Source: Deltaproteobacteria bacterium (GTDB lineage Bacteria > Desulfobacterota > Desulfarculia > Adiutricales > Adiutricaceae). Taken from it: a stretch of 7,240 nucleotides of DNA. Shown here one piece after another: positions 1 to 6,539 of the stretch; position 1 is the first letter of the stretch, and the number at the start of each line of letters is the position of its first letter. The DNA lies in assembly GCA_031278835.1 (NCBI GenBank), contig JAITJP010000281.1, positions 1 through 7,240 of the forward strand. Direction: 5' to 3'. The position numbers were made by a program, and so were the translations under genes. Under the pieces are notes generated by a model. The model was not told the DNA's origin and did no database searches. It was given only the letters and a program-made list of their open reading frames with translations.

Positions 1-63
1 ATTTAGGAGATGGCCGGCCACATCGTGGTTTGAAATTTTCATTCTCAAAGGAGAAAGAAGCGC
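1..63 (+). promoter_or_regulatory. Leader of the binding-protein gene with ribosome binding site
   Basis: This is the short stretch before the first full gene. A good Shine-Dalgarno sequence (AAAGGAGA, 47-54) sits about ten bases before the ATG at 64. No convincing promoter is visible in the available bases, which suits a gene inside a longer operon. The frame starting at base 2 is open to a TGA at 65-67 that overlaps the ATG as ATGA, and another frame has a TAG at 4-6. Either could be the end of an upstream gene, but too little sequence is present to choose. Confidence 0.5.
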
Positions 64-1314
64 ATGAAAAAGATTTTTCTTTCATTAGTAGTTCTCGCAA
101 TGGCTTTGGCGGCCGTACCGACCTTGGCCCAAGAAAAAACCCTTAAAGTTGGGTCCTTGGGACCTTTTACCGGACCGGCCTCCAGGGTTGGCGAGGAATT
201 TAAAAACGCCATTAACATGGTCTTTGAGGCCGTTGATTACAAGGTTGGCGACTACAAGATCGAGTTTATTTGGATCGATTCTGAGTCTGACGCCGAAAAA
301 TCGGCCCGGGCCTATGAGCAGGCCGTGGTTCGCGACAAGATTCAAGTGGGTTATGGCGGATGGCACTCCTGGGTCTCGCTTTCCTGCATGGAAGTGGCCG
401 CCAAATACAAGATCCCCCACTTCTTCGCCTTTGGGGCCGGAAGTGAGATTAACGACAAATACAATAACGACAAAGAGAAGTACAAATACTGGGTTGGGAA
501 AGGCTGGCCCACGGCTTACAAACTCTCCATCGGTTACGTCGACGCCTTTGAAGACGCCATCAAAAAAGGCCTTTGGAAGGTCTCCGAAAAAAAGGCGGCC
601 ATATTTGGGGTCGATAACGACTGGGGCCGTAACTTTGGCAATTCCCTGGGTCAGCAGCTCAAAGACGCCGGTTGGGAAGTGGTTAGCTATGACTGGGTCC
701 AGTTGGGCGAAACCGACTTCATGCCTTTAATCAATAAGCTCAAAAACGCCAACGTGGCCTTGGTTGGCGGGACCATGAGCGATCCGCCCTCGGTTTCGGC
801 TTTTACCAAGCAAACCAAGGAAGCCGGTCTAAAAAGCCTGGTCATTTCCGACGGTCTGGGCTGGGTCGGTGAATGGTATGAACTTACCGGCGAATATTCC
901 GACTATATTTTGGACATGATCCCCCAGTGGACCACCCCAAAAAGCCAGACCTTCAAAGACGATTTCACCAAAAAATACAACTTTGAACCCGGCCCCTCGA
1001 CGGCCGGCCTTTGCTACGACACGGCCTCATTCTTCCTAAAAGTTTTGCAAGCCACTTTTGAAAAATACGGTGATTTGACCACCGAGCACTTGGCCCAGAT
1101 CGCCGAAGAGCAGGTCATTACCGGTGAACTTAGTTTGACCGAAGGCATCATGATGAAGGAATACAAATACACCACGGAAACCTTCCCGGATCTGGTGGTG
1201 GGAAACGATTATTACATGTTCCCGGTCATCCAGTATATGGGCGGGCAGTCCATCATGATTTGGCCTCCGCACGTTAAGACCCAAGATCTGATTATCCCTG
1301 ACTACGTGAAATAA
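64..1314 (+). CDS. Periplasmic substrate-binding protein of a branched-chain amino acid/amide-type (HAAT) ABC importer
   Basis: This 416-aa protein captures a small solute in the periplasm and delivers it to an inner-membrane ABC importer. Residues 1-22 form a typical Sec signal peptide: a KK start, a hydrophobic core, and a cleavage site after Thr-Leu-Ala before Gln23. There is no lipobox Cys. The mature start (KTLKVGSLGPFTGPAS) is the classic opening of the LivJ/LivK-like periplasmic-binding fold, and the length is usual for the family. The fold's two lobes are suggested by IPHFFAFGAG (117-126) and AAIFGVDNDWGRNFG (178-192). The protein is rich in tryptophan (13 in 416), including GGWHSW (98-103) and GWVGEWY (266-272), so the ligand may not be a simple aliphatic amino acid. 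It is followed by livG and livF, which supports the transporter role. The ligand cannot be named from sequence. The start is supported by the ribosome binding site at 47-54. Confidence 0.93.
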   Translation: MKKIFLSLVVLAMALAAVPTLAQEKTLKVGSLGPFTGPASRVGEEFKNAINMVFEAVDYKVGDYKIEFIWIDSESDAEKSARAYEQAVVRDKIQVGYGGWHSWVSLSCMEVAAKYKIPHFFAFGAGSEINDKYNNDKEKYKYWVGKGWPTAYKLSIGYVDAFEDAIKKGLWKVSEKKAAIFGVDNDWGRNFGNSLGQQLKDAGWEVVSYDWVQLGETDFMPLINKLKNANVALVGGTMSDPPSVSAFTKQTKEAGLKSLVISDGLGWVGEWYELTGEYSDYILDMIPQWTTPKSQTFKDDFTKKYNFEPGPSTAGLCYDTASFFLKVLQATFEKYGDLTTEHLAQIAEEQVITGELSLTEGIMMKEYKYTTETFPDLVVGNDYYMFPVIQYMGGQSIMIWPPHVKTQDLIIPDYVK

Positions 1315-1336
1315 GCCTTATTTCATCAAAACCTCC

Positions 1337-1368
1337 CCCGGGGTCGCCGCCAATCCGGCGGCCCCGGG
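1337..1368 (+). promoter_or_regulatory. Intercistronic GC-rich hairpin between the binding protein and livG
   Basis: The arms CCCGGGGTCGCCG (1337-1349) and CGGCGGCCCCGGG (1356-1368) pair over 13 positions with one G-U wobble around a 6-base loop. No T-tract follows, so it is not a standard intrinsic terminator. In many importers such hairpins protect the upstream message from 3' exonucleases and allow the binding protein to be made in excess over the ATPases. That role is inferred here from position alone. Confidence 0.6.
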
Positions 1369-1388
1369 CCTAAAAAACGAGGCCTAAG

Positions 1389-2120
1389 ATGAGCGAAAAA
1401 ATACTCGAAACCGAGGGATTGTCCAAGCATTTTGGCGGTCTCAAAGCCGTGAATAACGTCTCCATCCACGTTGACGAAGGTGACATTTTTGGCCTGATTG
1501 GCCCCAACGGCGCCGGCAAAACCACGCTTCAAAACGTGGTGGCCGGAACTTACCCACCCACCTTCGGCCGGGTCAAATACCGCGGCCGGGACATTACCGG
1601 CTTAAAGGCCCACCAGGTCTGCCACGCTGGCATAAACCGTACCTACCAGATCGTTCGCTCATTTCCCAGGCTCTCGGCCCTAGACAACGTCAAGGTTGGG
1701 GCCATTTTTGTGGCTAAACTCAAAGACCGCCAGGCTCACCAAAAGGCCTTGGAGCTCTTGGAGTTTGTCGAGTTTCCGGTTGATCCCAATACCATGGCCA
1801 ATTCCCTAAACACCATGCAGTTAAAAAGGGTCGAGATGGCCAAGGCCCTGGCCAGCGGCTGCAAACTTCTATTTTTGGACGAGGTGGCCGCCGGTCTGAC
1901 CCCGGTGGAACTTAAAGACATCATCGTTTTGATTCGCCGCATCCGGGACAACGGCATCACCATTCTCATCGTTGAGCACCTCATGAAGCTCATCATGGAG
2001 GTTTGTAATCGCATCGCCGTCTTGTGCTTTGGCGAGCTCTTGGCCATGGACACCCCGGAGGTGGTGACCAAGGACGAAAAAGTTTTAAAGGCCTATCTGG
2101 GCGATAGTTTATTGATATAA
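1389..2120 (+). CDS. livG: ABC transporter ATP-binding protein, LivG type
   Basis: This 243-aa cytoplasmic ATPase is one of the two nucleotide-binding subunits that power the importer. Walker A is GPNGAGKTT (38-46), the Q-loop glutamine is in TYQIVRSF (Gln87), Walker B with the catalytic glutamate is LLFLDEV (160-166, Glu165), and the switch histidine is in IVEHLMK (His197). The ending KAYLGDSLLI and the VAAGLTP segment are typical of LivG rather than LivF. The ABC signature is atypical: where LivG proteins usually have a glycine-containing LSxGQ-like motif, this one reads LNTMQLKRVEMAKAL (140-154), and Walker B ends in DEV instead of DEP. As far as I recall, some LivG-like subfamilies share this pattern, so it need not mean inactivity. 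A GAGG ribosome binding site (1379-1382) lies six bases before the ATG. The gene sits 74 bases after the binding-protein gene and 75 before livF, in the same direction. Confidence 0.93.
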   Translation: MSEKILETEGLSKHFGGLKAVNNVSIHVDEGDIFGLIGPNGAGKTTLQNVVAGTYPPTFGRVKYRGRDITGLKAHQVCHAGINRTYQIVRSFPRLSALDNVKVGAIFVAKLKDRQAHQKALELLEFVEFPVDPNTMANSLNTMQLKRVEMAKALASGCKLLFLDEVAAGLTPVELKDIIVLIRRIRDNGITILIVEHLMKLIMEVCNRIAVLCFGELLAMDTPEVVTKDEKVLKAYLGDSLLI

Positions 2121-2139
2121 CCCCTAGCCCGCTCACGAC

Positions 2140-2160
2140 GATTTTTTTCCAAAAAAAATC
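2140..2160 (+). other. A/T inverted repeat in the livG-livF spacer
   Basis: Nine bases GATTTTTTT (2140-2148) are complementary to AAAAAAATC (2152-2160) across a 3-base loop. The stem is almost all A-T pairs and so is weak. It could cause slight pausing or merely be low-complexity spacer. A function is not supported beyond its presence between two co-directional genes. Confidence 0.3.
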
Positions 2161-2195
2161 TCCCCGAAAACGGCCCACAACAAAAGGTATATATC

Positions 2196-2903
2196 ATGCT
2201 TAAAGTGGAAAACCTAGACGTCGCCTACGGACACTTACAAGTCCTAAGATCCGTAAACATGCACATTAAAAATGGCGAGATCGTGGCCATACTTGGCGCC
2301 AACGGGGCCGGCAAGACCACTTTCTTAAAAAGCGTCATGGGCTTGGTCCCGCCCAAGGCCGGAAAGGTTTTCTACCAAGGCCAGGACGTCACCGGCCTAC
2401 CCACCTTCCAGCTCTCCCGTAAGGGCATCGCCTTCGTCCCTGAGGAGAGAAACATTTTTCCGGCCATGACCGTTGAGGAAAATCTCCTTTTGGGCGCTTA
2501 CGTAAACAACGTCAAGAGTCAGGTCAACGCCAATCTCAAAGACGTTTATGAAATGTTTCCTCGTCTCCAGGAAAGGCGGCGCCAGTTGGCCGGCACCATG
2601 AGCGGCGGCGAGAGACAGATGCTGGCCATCGGCCGAGGCTTAATGAATAAGCCCCACCTGATCATCCTAGACGAGCCCTCCATGGGCCTTTCCCCAACCA
2701 ACGTCCTCATTGTCTTTGAAACCATCAAAAACCTCATTACCCAAGAAGTGACCATCATAATAGTCGAGCAAAACGTCAACGCCACCCTGGCCGTGGCTTC
2801 CCGGGCCTACGTTATGGAACACGGCTCCGTGGTCATGGAAGGCACCAGCGAAACCCTACTAAGTAACGACCACGTTAAAAAAACCTATCTGGGCCTTAAC
2901 TAA
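2196..2903 (+). CDS. livF: ABC transporter ATP-binding protein, LivF type
   Basis: This 235-aa protein is the second ATPase subunit of the importer and is expected to pair with LivG on the cytoplasmic face of a LivH/LivM-type permease. Its motifs are canonical: Walker A GANGAGKTT (34-42), ABC signature MSGGERQ (135-141), and Walker B LIILDEPSMGLSP (155-167) with catalytic Glu160. The switch position is Gln192 in IIVEQN instead of His, which is normal for LivF. FVPEERNIFPAMTVEENL (80-97) is also a characteristic LivF stretch, and the protein ends in the usual YLGLN. Because this subunit has an intact signature, it can complete one composite ATP site with LivG even if LivG's own signature is weak. 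An AAAAGG ribosome binding site (2182-2187) precedes the ATG by eight bases. It is the last gene of the operon, and a strong hairpin follows it. Confidence 0.95.
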   Translation: MLKVENLDVAYGHLQVLRSVNMHIKNGEIVAILGANGAGKTTFLKSVMGLVPPKAGKVFYQGQDVTGLPTFQLSRKGIAFVPEERNIFPAMTVEENLLLGAYVNNVKSQVNANLKDVYEMFPRLQERRRQLAGTMSGGERQMLAIGRGLMNKPHLIILDEPSMGLSPTNVLIVFETIKNLITQEVTIIIVEQNVNATLAVASRAYVMEHGSVVMEGTSETLLSNDHVKKTYLGLN

Positions 2904-2981
2904 AACCTAACCCAAAAAAAAACACAAACTCACCATTGTTTGGCCCTTTTTTCAATGCCAGGGTCCCCTAGCCCAATAAAA

Positions 2982-3023
2982 TTAACCCTAGGTTGGCCCA
3001 ATAGGCCGCCAACCTAGGGTTAA
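2982..3023 (+). terminator. Hairpin terminator after the importer operon
   Basis: A perfect 16-bp inverted repeat, TTAACCCTAGGTTGGC (2982-2997) and its complement (3008-3023), encloses a 10-base loop and is followed by ATTTT. It starts about 80 bases after the livF stop codon, with no gene between. The T-tract is short, so termination may be partial. Its AACCCTAGGT core recurs in the hairpin at 6410-6454. Confidence 0.65.
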
Positions 3024-3140
3024 ATTTTGGCCAGATGGTCAGGCGACAATGAATGAAAAGTCGCCGCTATTAATCGCTTCTTGGGCGCCCTTCATTTGGG
3101 CTGAAAATATTCGCGCGAAAACCCAGATTTTATTTTATTC
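3024..3140. other. Non-coding spacer between the livF hairpin and the repeat array
   Basis: No open reading frame, RNA gene or convincing promoter is visible here. The only structure is a small inverted repeat, GGCGAC (3042-3047) with GTCGCC (3060-3065), over a 12-base loop. The last bases before 3141 are T-rich like the ends of later repeat units, so a further decayed unit is possible but was not aligned with confidence. Confidence 0.4.
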
Positions 3141-4260
3141 CATGGGGTCTTTGTGATTTTAAGATCCAAGCTTGATAGAAATGGTCGATTGGAATTTTTT
3201 AAAATCGTCTGATTAGATTTGTCTTGAAATAATGGCTAAAATAGTCTGTAAATTCTCTAAGGCCTTGTCTCATGGGGCTTTTGGAAGGGGCTATTTTGTT
3301 GATTGGAATTTTTCAGAATCGTCCTGATAGTTTTAGCTAGAAATATTCAACAAAGATGGTCTTGAAATAGTTGATAAGCTTGTCTCATGGGGATTATTTC
3401 GGTTGCCGTTTTCTCGACTTTATTTTTCCAAATCGGTTGGCTAGATTTGTCCAGTCATGACTTACTAGGTTTGCTTAAAAATCTTCAAAGGCCTAACCTC
3501 ATGGGGAGATTAGAAGATCACGATTTGAAATTTATAATTTTCCAGAAATCTCTGATTAGATTATTTTAGAAATGACTAGCTAGTTTTATTTTGAAATAAT
3601 AAAAGGCCGCGACTAATGGAGCTTTTAAAATTTGTCGCTTACGATTTTGAGATTTTCTAGAAAGGTCCTAATAGATTTAACTTGAAATAGTCGCTAGAAT
3701 CGTTTATATATTCTCAAAATAATTTATATTGGGCTATTTTAGTTGCCTATTTTGTCGCCTGGAATTTTCCAGAAATATCGTCCTGGTTTTGTCTTGATAT
3801 AGCTGGCTTGATTGGTTTTAAATTTTTAAAATAATTATCCCACGGGGCCTTTGACGATTGTTGATTTTTTGAACTTAATTTTCCAAAATAACCTACTGTC
3901 TTAATGCTGATCTGGCCAGCTTGGCTGATTTTTAAATTCCCAAAATCTATGTCCCATGGGGATTTTTAAAGCTGCCCTTTATTCGTTTTAAATTTTCCAG
4001 GATGGTCTGATTAGATTTGCCTTAAATAATGGGCTATAATCGGCTATAAATTTTATAATACTAAGTCTCATAGTGATTTTTGATCTCGGTTTTTAATTGA
4101 TTGGAATTGTCCAGAAATCAGCCTTTTGTTTTGTCCTGAAATAGCTGGCTAGAATTACTTTAAAAATCTTAAAATCCCTCTCCCATCGGTATTTTGGCTG
4201 ATGTCGATTTTGACAATTTGAATTGTCCCGATGTACCCAGGGCCCGTGCCTGATAGGAGC
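3141..4260. repeat. Diverged tandem repeat array, unit about 114 bp, about ten copies
   Basis: The anchor CATGGGG or a close variant recurs at about 3141, 3271, 3386, 3500, 3615, 3727, 3841, 3955, 4069 and 4184. Apart from the first step of 130, the spacing is 112-115 bases. Within each unit the same order of submotifs can be followed, with decay: CATGGGGATTTTT, then GATTGGAATTTTCCAGAAAT, then CTGATTAGATTTGTCTTGAA, then ATAGCTGGCTAGAAT, then TTTTAAAATTTTAAAATAAT, ending TGTCTC or TCTCC before the next anchor. The copy near 3727-3840 contains the near-palindrome CTGGAATTTTCCAG (3759-3772). The array is AT-rich and clearly unlike the surrounding genes. Length changes between units are not multiples of three, and stop codons fall in all frames, so it is not a current coding repeat. 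I do not recognise the family. It could be satellite-like intergenic DNA, a protein-binding array, or the remnant of an old repetitive gene. Confidence 0.85.
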
Positions 4261-4599
4261 TTTTTGAATCGCCAGACCGGATCCTGGTTTTGGCTATAAT
4301 AGTTTGGCCCGTTAATTGGCAGGCCCAGGTCAGGTGGTTAGACTAAAGGGCCGAACGGTTCGGCACTTTTTCGGATGGGGCCGTGAAGGGGTCTGAGAGG
4401 CCCGTGGCGGCTTTTTGGAGAAGGATTGGGTTGGTGAGGGGGGGGCCAGGGGGCCCAAGGGCTTCTAGGGGCCTTGGCGGCCCTTTAAGGGGCCAGTTTC
4501 GAGGGGGGCGGAAGTAGTGGCTTGGTTCTGGCTCAGGTCAGGAGGGGGGCGACCGGATGAGATGGACCGGGGGGCAAGCGAAAATAAAAAAAAGCGGGC
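4261..4599 (+). other. G-rich, strand-asymmetric non-coding region with G-quadruplex-type motif
   Basis: After the AT-rich array, composition switches abruptly and the plus strand carries many G runs with few matching C runs. Positions 4428-4471 hold five G tracts (GGG at 4428, eight G at 4438-4445, five at 4449-4453, GGG at 4459-4461, GGGG at 4468-4471) separated by 3-7 bases, which fits the G3+N1-7 quadruplex pattern. Six-G runs recur at 4503-4508, 4544-4549 and 4569-4574. No open reading frame of useful length or RNA gene was recognised on either strand. The region lies just upstream of the likely methyltransferase promoter, so an effect on its transcription is possible but not shown. Confidence 0.6.
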
Positions 4600-4628
4600 T
4601 TGGATTTAGGGGAAAAAAGCGATATAAT
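4600..4628 (+). promoter_or_regulatory. Putative sigma70 promoter of the methyltransferase gene
   Basis: A perfect -10 hexamer TATAAT (4623-4628) lies 17 bases after TTGGAT (4600-4605), which keeps only the first three bases of a consensus -35. This would start transcription near 4635 and give a leader of about 95 bases before the ATG at 4730. The correct spacing and the placement between a gene-free gap and the gene support it, but AT-rich DNA makes chance TATAAT common. Confidence 0.45.
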
Positions 4629-4729
4629 GGAGACTTAATAAACTTTTCTTGGACTAATCCGAGAATTTTCTGGAGTTGGCCGGTTTGGGCTGGCTTAAAT
4701 ATTGTTTTAAGGTGGGGGCTTTTACTTAA

Positions 4730-6346
4730 ATGAGCGTTGATTTAGAGATAAAGAAAGAACTCGATAAAATTCATTCGGCTTCAATGAAAATTCTCGCCAC
4801 GAGTGGCATAAAACTTCACAGCCCAGAGGCCATGGCCCTTTTCGCCGAAAGGGGCGTTAAAGTCAATGGGCTGACCGTTTACCCCAGCGAAGAATTTATC
4901 ATGGAAACCATCGCCTCGGCTCCCAAAAGCTTTACCGTATATTCCCGGAAAGAACGGCCCCCGGTGGTTAAGAAAGTGGAGTCGGCTGGAAGCGATGAGG
5001 CCAAAAAGCCAGAGGACGGTGAGAAACCAGCCCAGGATCAAAAAGACCCGGCCCAAAGCCTTGAGGCTGAAAACCAAGCCCAGCTTTTGGAGCCCTGTCC
5101 TGAAATGGACATGATTTTCGATGGCCAGAGGAGTTATTACGCCCCAGCCTATGGCTGCCCAGCCATTACTGAAAAAAACGGCTTGGTTAGGCCCTCCACC
5201 TTGGACGATTACATCAAGATCGCTCAGCTCATTCACGTCTGCCCCCATTTTATGGTTAATGGCGGGATATTGGTTCAACCCACCGACATCGATCCGGATA
5301 ATTCGGCCATAATCATGTTGTATACCTCGCTTTTGGCTTCCGATAAATGCCTCATGCTCATTCCGACCAAAGGAGAAACTTTTATCGAGCTTTTGTATTT
5401 GGTGGGCATAACCTGTGGGGGCGAGAAAGAGTTTGCCAAATACCCGAGAAGCTTAACCCTTATCAGCACCCTTTCGCCTTTGGGCCTAAGCGAGGAAGCC
5501 TTTGACAGTTTAAGTTTGGCCGCTTTGTCCGGGCAAGCTTTGATCATAAGCCCGGGGCCCATGGCCGGGGCCACCGGACCCATAACCCTGGCCGGAAATT
5601 TGGCCATGGCCAACGCCGAGTGTTTGGCCACCATAGCCATAAGTCAAATGGTCAAAAAAGGCACCCCGGTTCTTTACGGGGTCACGGCCACGGTCTCCGA
5701 TCTGCGCATTGGCCAAGTCAGCGTGGGCAATCCCGGTTTTTCGGCCATGACCAGATATTCAAAGCTTTTGGCCTCATACTACGGCCTGCCGGCCCGGGGC
5801 GGCGGAGCGGTGACCGACGCCCAAGAAGTTTCTTCACAAAGCGGCCTGGAGTCCATGATAAACCTCAAGACTGCCCTGGATTGCCAGGTCGATCTGATCC
5901 TCCACTCGGCCGGGGTCCTGTCTTCCTGGGCCACCTTTAGCTACGAAAAGTTCATGTCCGATCTGGAAAGCATCTCAATACTTGAGTACGCCAGAAAACC
6001 CCTGGCCGTCAATGAGGAGACCTTGGCCTTGGAGACCATCGAGGAGGTCGGCCCCGGAGGGGTTTTTCTAAACCAAAAGCACACCCTAAGCCGGGCCAGG
6101 AACTACCCCTTTTACCCCCGGGTGGCCCCCTTGGGTCAAATCAAAAACCGGCCTTACGGCGAAAGAATCCTAGCCAACGCTGAAAAGGAAATGGACAAAT
6201 TGCATTCAACCTACCTACGCCCGGAAATGGAAAAGAAAATTCGAACCGAGATGAAAATACTGGTCAACAATCAAAGAATTGATCCCGAATTGACCGACCA
6301 GATCTTGAGAAAAATTTACGAAACCAACAAAAAAGAAGACGATTAA
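4730..6346 (+). CDS. MttB-superfamily (trimethylamine/glycine betaine-type) corrinoid methyltransferase, non-pyrrolysine
   Basis: This 538-aa cytoplasmic protein belongs to the trimethylamine methyltransferase (MttB) superfamily, whose members move a methyl group from a quaternary or tertiary amine to a corrinoid protein. The N-terminus (IHSASMKILATSGIKLHSPEA, 14-34) and the TIM-barrel segments FDGQRSYYAPAYGCPAIT (130-147), VRPSTLDDYIKIAQL (153-167), SPGPMAGATGPITLAGNLA (274-292) and GLPARGGGAVTDAQ (352-365) are family hallmarks. The frame has no internal amber codon, so it resembles pyrrolysine-free relatives such as the glycine betaine enzyme MtgB rather than true MttB. Substrate is therefore unassigned. 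Residues about 77-122 are an Ala/Lys/Glu/Gln/Pro-rich low-complexity insertion in the N-terminal part, making the protein longer than usual for the family. The start is fixed by an in-frame TAA touching the ATG (4727-4729). The ribosome binding site is weak and distant (AAGGTGG, 4709-4715). No corrinoid protein, activating enzyme or second methyltransferase gene is adjacent, so partners must be encoded elsewhere. Confidence 0.92.
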   Translation: MSVDLEIKKELDKIHSASMKILATSGIKLHSPEAMALFAERGVKVNGLTVYPSEEFIMETIASAPKSFTVYSRKERPPVVKKVESAGSDEAKKPEDGEKPAQDQKDPAQSLEAENQAQLLEPCPEMDMIFDGQRSYYAPAYGCPAITEKNGLVRPSTLDDYIKIAQLIHVCPHFMVNGGILVQPTDIDPDNSAIIMLYTSLLASDKCLMLIPTKGETFIELLYLVGITCGGEKEFAKYPRSLTLISTLSPLGLSEEAFDSLSLAALSGQALIISPGPMAGATGPITLAGNLAMANAECLATIAISQMVKKGTPVLYGVTATVSDLRIGQVSVGNPGFSAMTRYSKLLASYYGLPARGGGAVTDAQEVSSQSGLESMINLKTALDCQVDLILHSAGVLSSWATFSYEKFMSDLESISILEYARKPLAVNEETLALETIEEVGPGGVFLNQKHTLSRARNYPFYPRVAPLGQIKNRPYGERILANAEKEMDKLHSTYLRPEMEKKIRTEMKILVNNQRIDPELTDQILRKIYETNKKEDD

Positions 6347-6361
6347 AAGCCGCCCCAATCA

Positions 6362-6400
6362 AGGCCCCCGGCTAAGCCCGGGGGCCTGGCCGGCCTTTTT
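6362..6400 (+). terminator. GC-rich hairpin terminator after the methyltransferase gene
   Basis: The arms AGGCCCCCGG (6362-6371) and CCGGGGGCCT (6378-6387) pair perfectly over 10 bp around a 6-base loop, only 15 bases after the stop codon. A T5 tract follows at 6396-6400, after an 8-base GGCCGGCC spacer. An alternative longer fold pairing AAGGCC (6361-6366) with GGCCTT (6392-6397) would bring the stem up to the T tract. Confidence 0.65.
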
Positions 6401-6409
6401 CCCCCAAGT

Positions 6410-6454
6410 AATAAAAAACCCTAGGTCCAGGGGCTGGACCTAGGGTTTTTTATT
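6410..6454. terminator. Bidirectional intrinsic terminator, 20-bp perfect stem
   Basis: Bases 6410-6429 are perfectly complementary to 6435-6454 around the loop GGGGC. The GC core is CCCTAGGTCCA, and the arm ends AATAAAAAA / TTTTTTATT supply a T-rich tail on whichever strand is transcribed. It sits between two convergent genes, ending at 6346 on plus and 6540 on minus, exactly where a shared terminator is expected. It acts as a second stop for the methyltransferase message and the first for the transposase homologue. Confidence 0.85.
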
Positions 6455-6539
6455 GTGATTTATGGGTAAAGTAATTATATTTTGTTTTTTTATAAGAATA
6501 TTATTGGGGTTAAAGTTATTTTTTAATGGTTGGTTGTGA

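Noticed and set aside
2121..2974. The 10-mer CCCCTAGCCC occurs after both livG (2121-2130) and livF (2965-2974).
   Set aside because: Two copies of a low-complexity 10-mer in C-rich, CTAG-containing spacers are not enough to claim a repeated element.
3387..3569. A 60-aa plus-strand open frame inside the tandem array, starting at an ATGGGG anchor.
   Set aside because: It spans parts of two repeat units, has no ribosome binding site, no family resemblance and AT-rich composition, and neighbouring units do not keep the frame.
3141..4260. A CRISPR array.
   Set aside because: The repeat period is about 114 bp with similarity spread along the whole unit. There are no short identical repeats separated by unique spacers, and no cas genes are nearby.
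4781..5278. A 165-aa minus-strand open frame opposite the methyltransferase gene.
   Set aside because: It lies wholly within a well-supported gene and its translation has no recognisable domain, so it is a shadow of the real frame.
4730..6346. A pyrrolysine-encoding (amber read-through) trimethylamine methyltransferase.
   Set aside because: The frame is full length with no internal TAG, and a TAA touches the start codon, so no read-through is needed.
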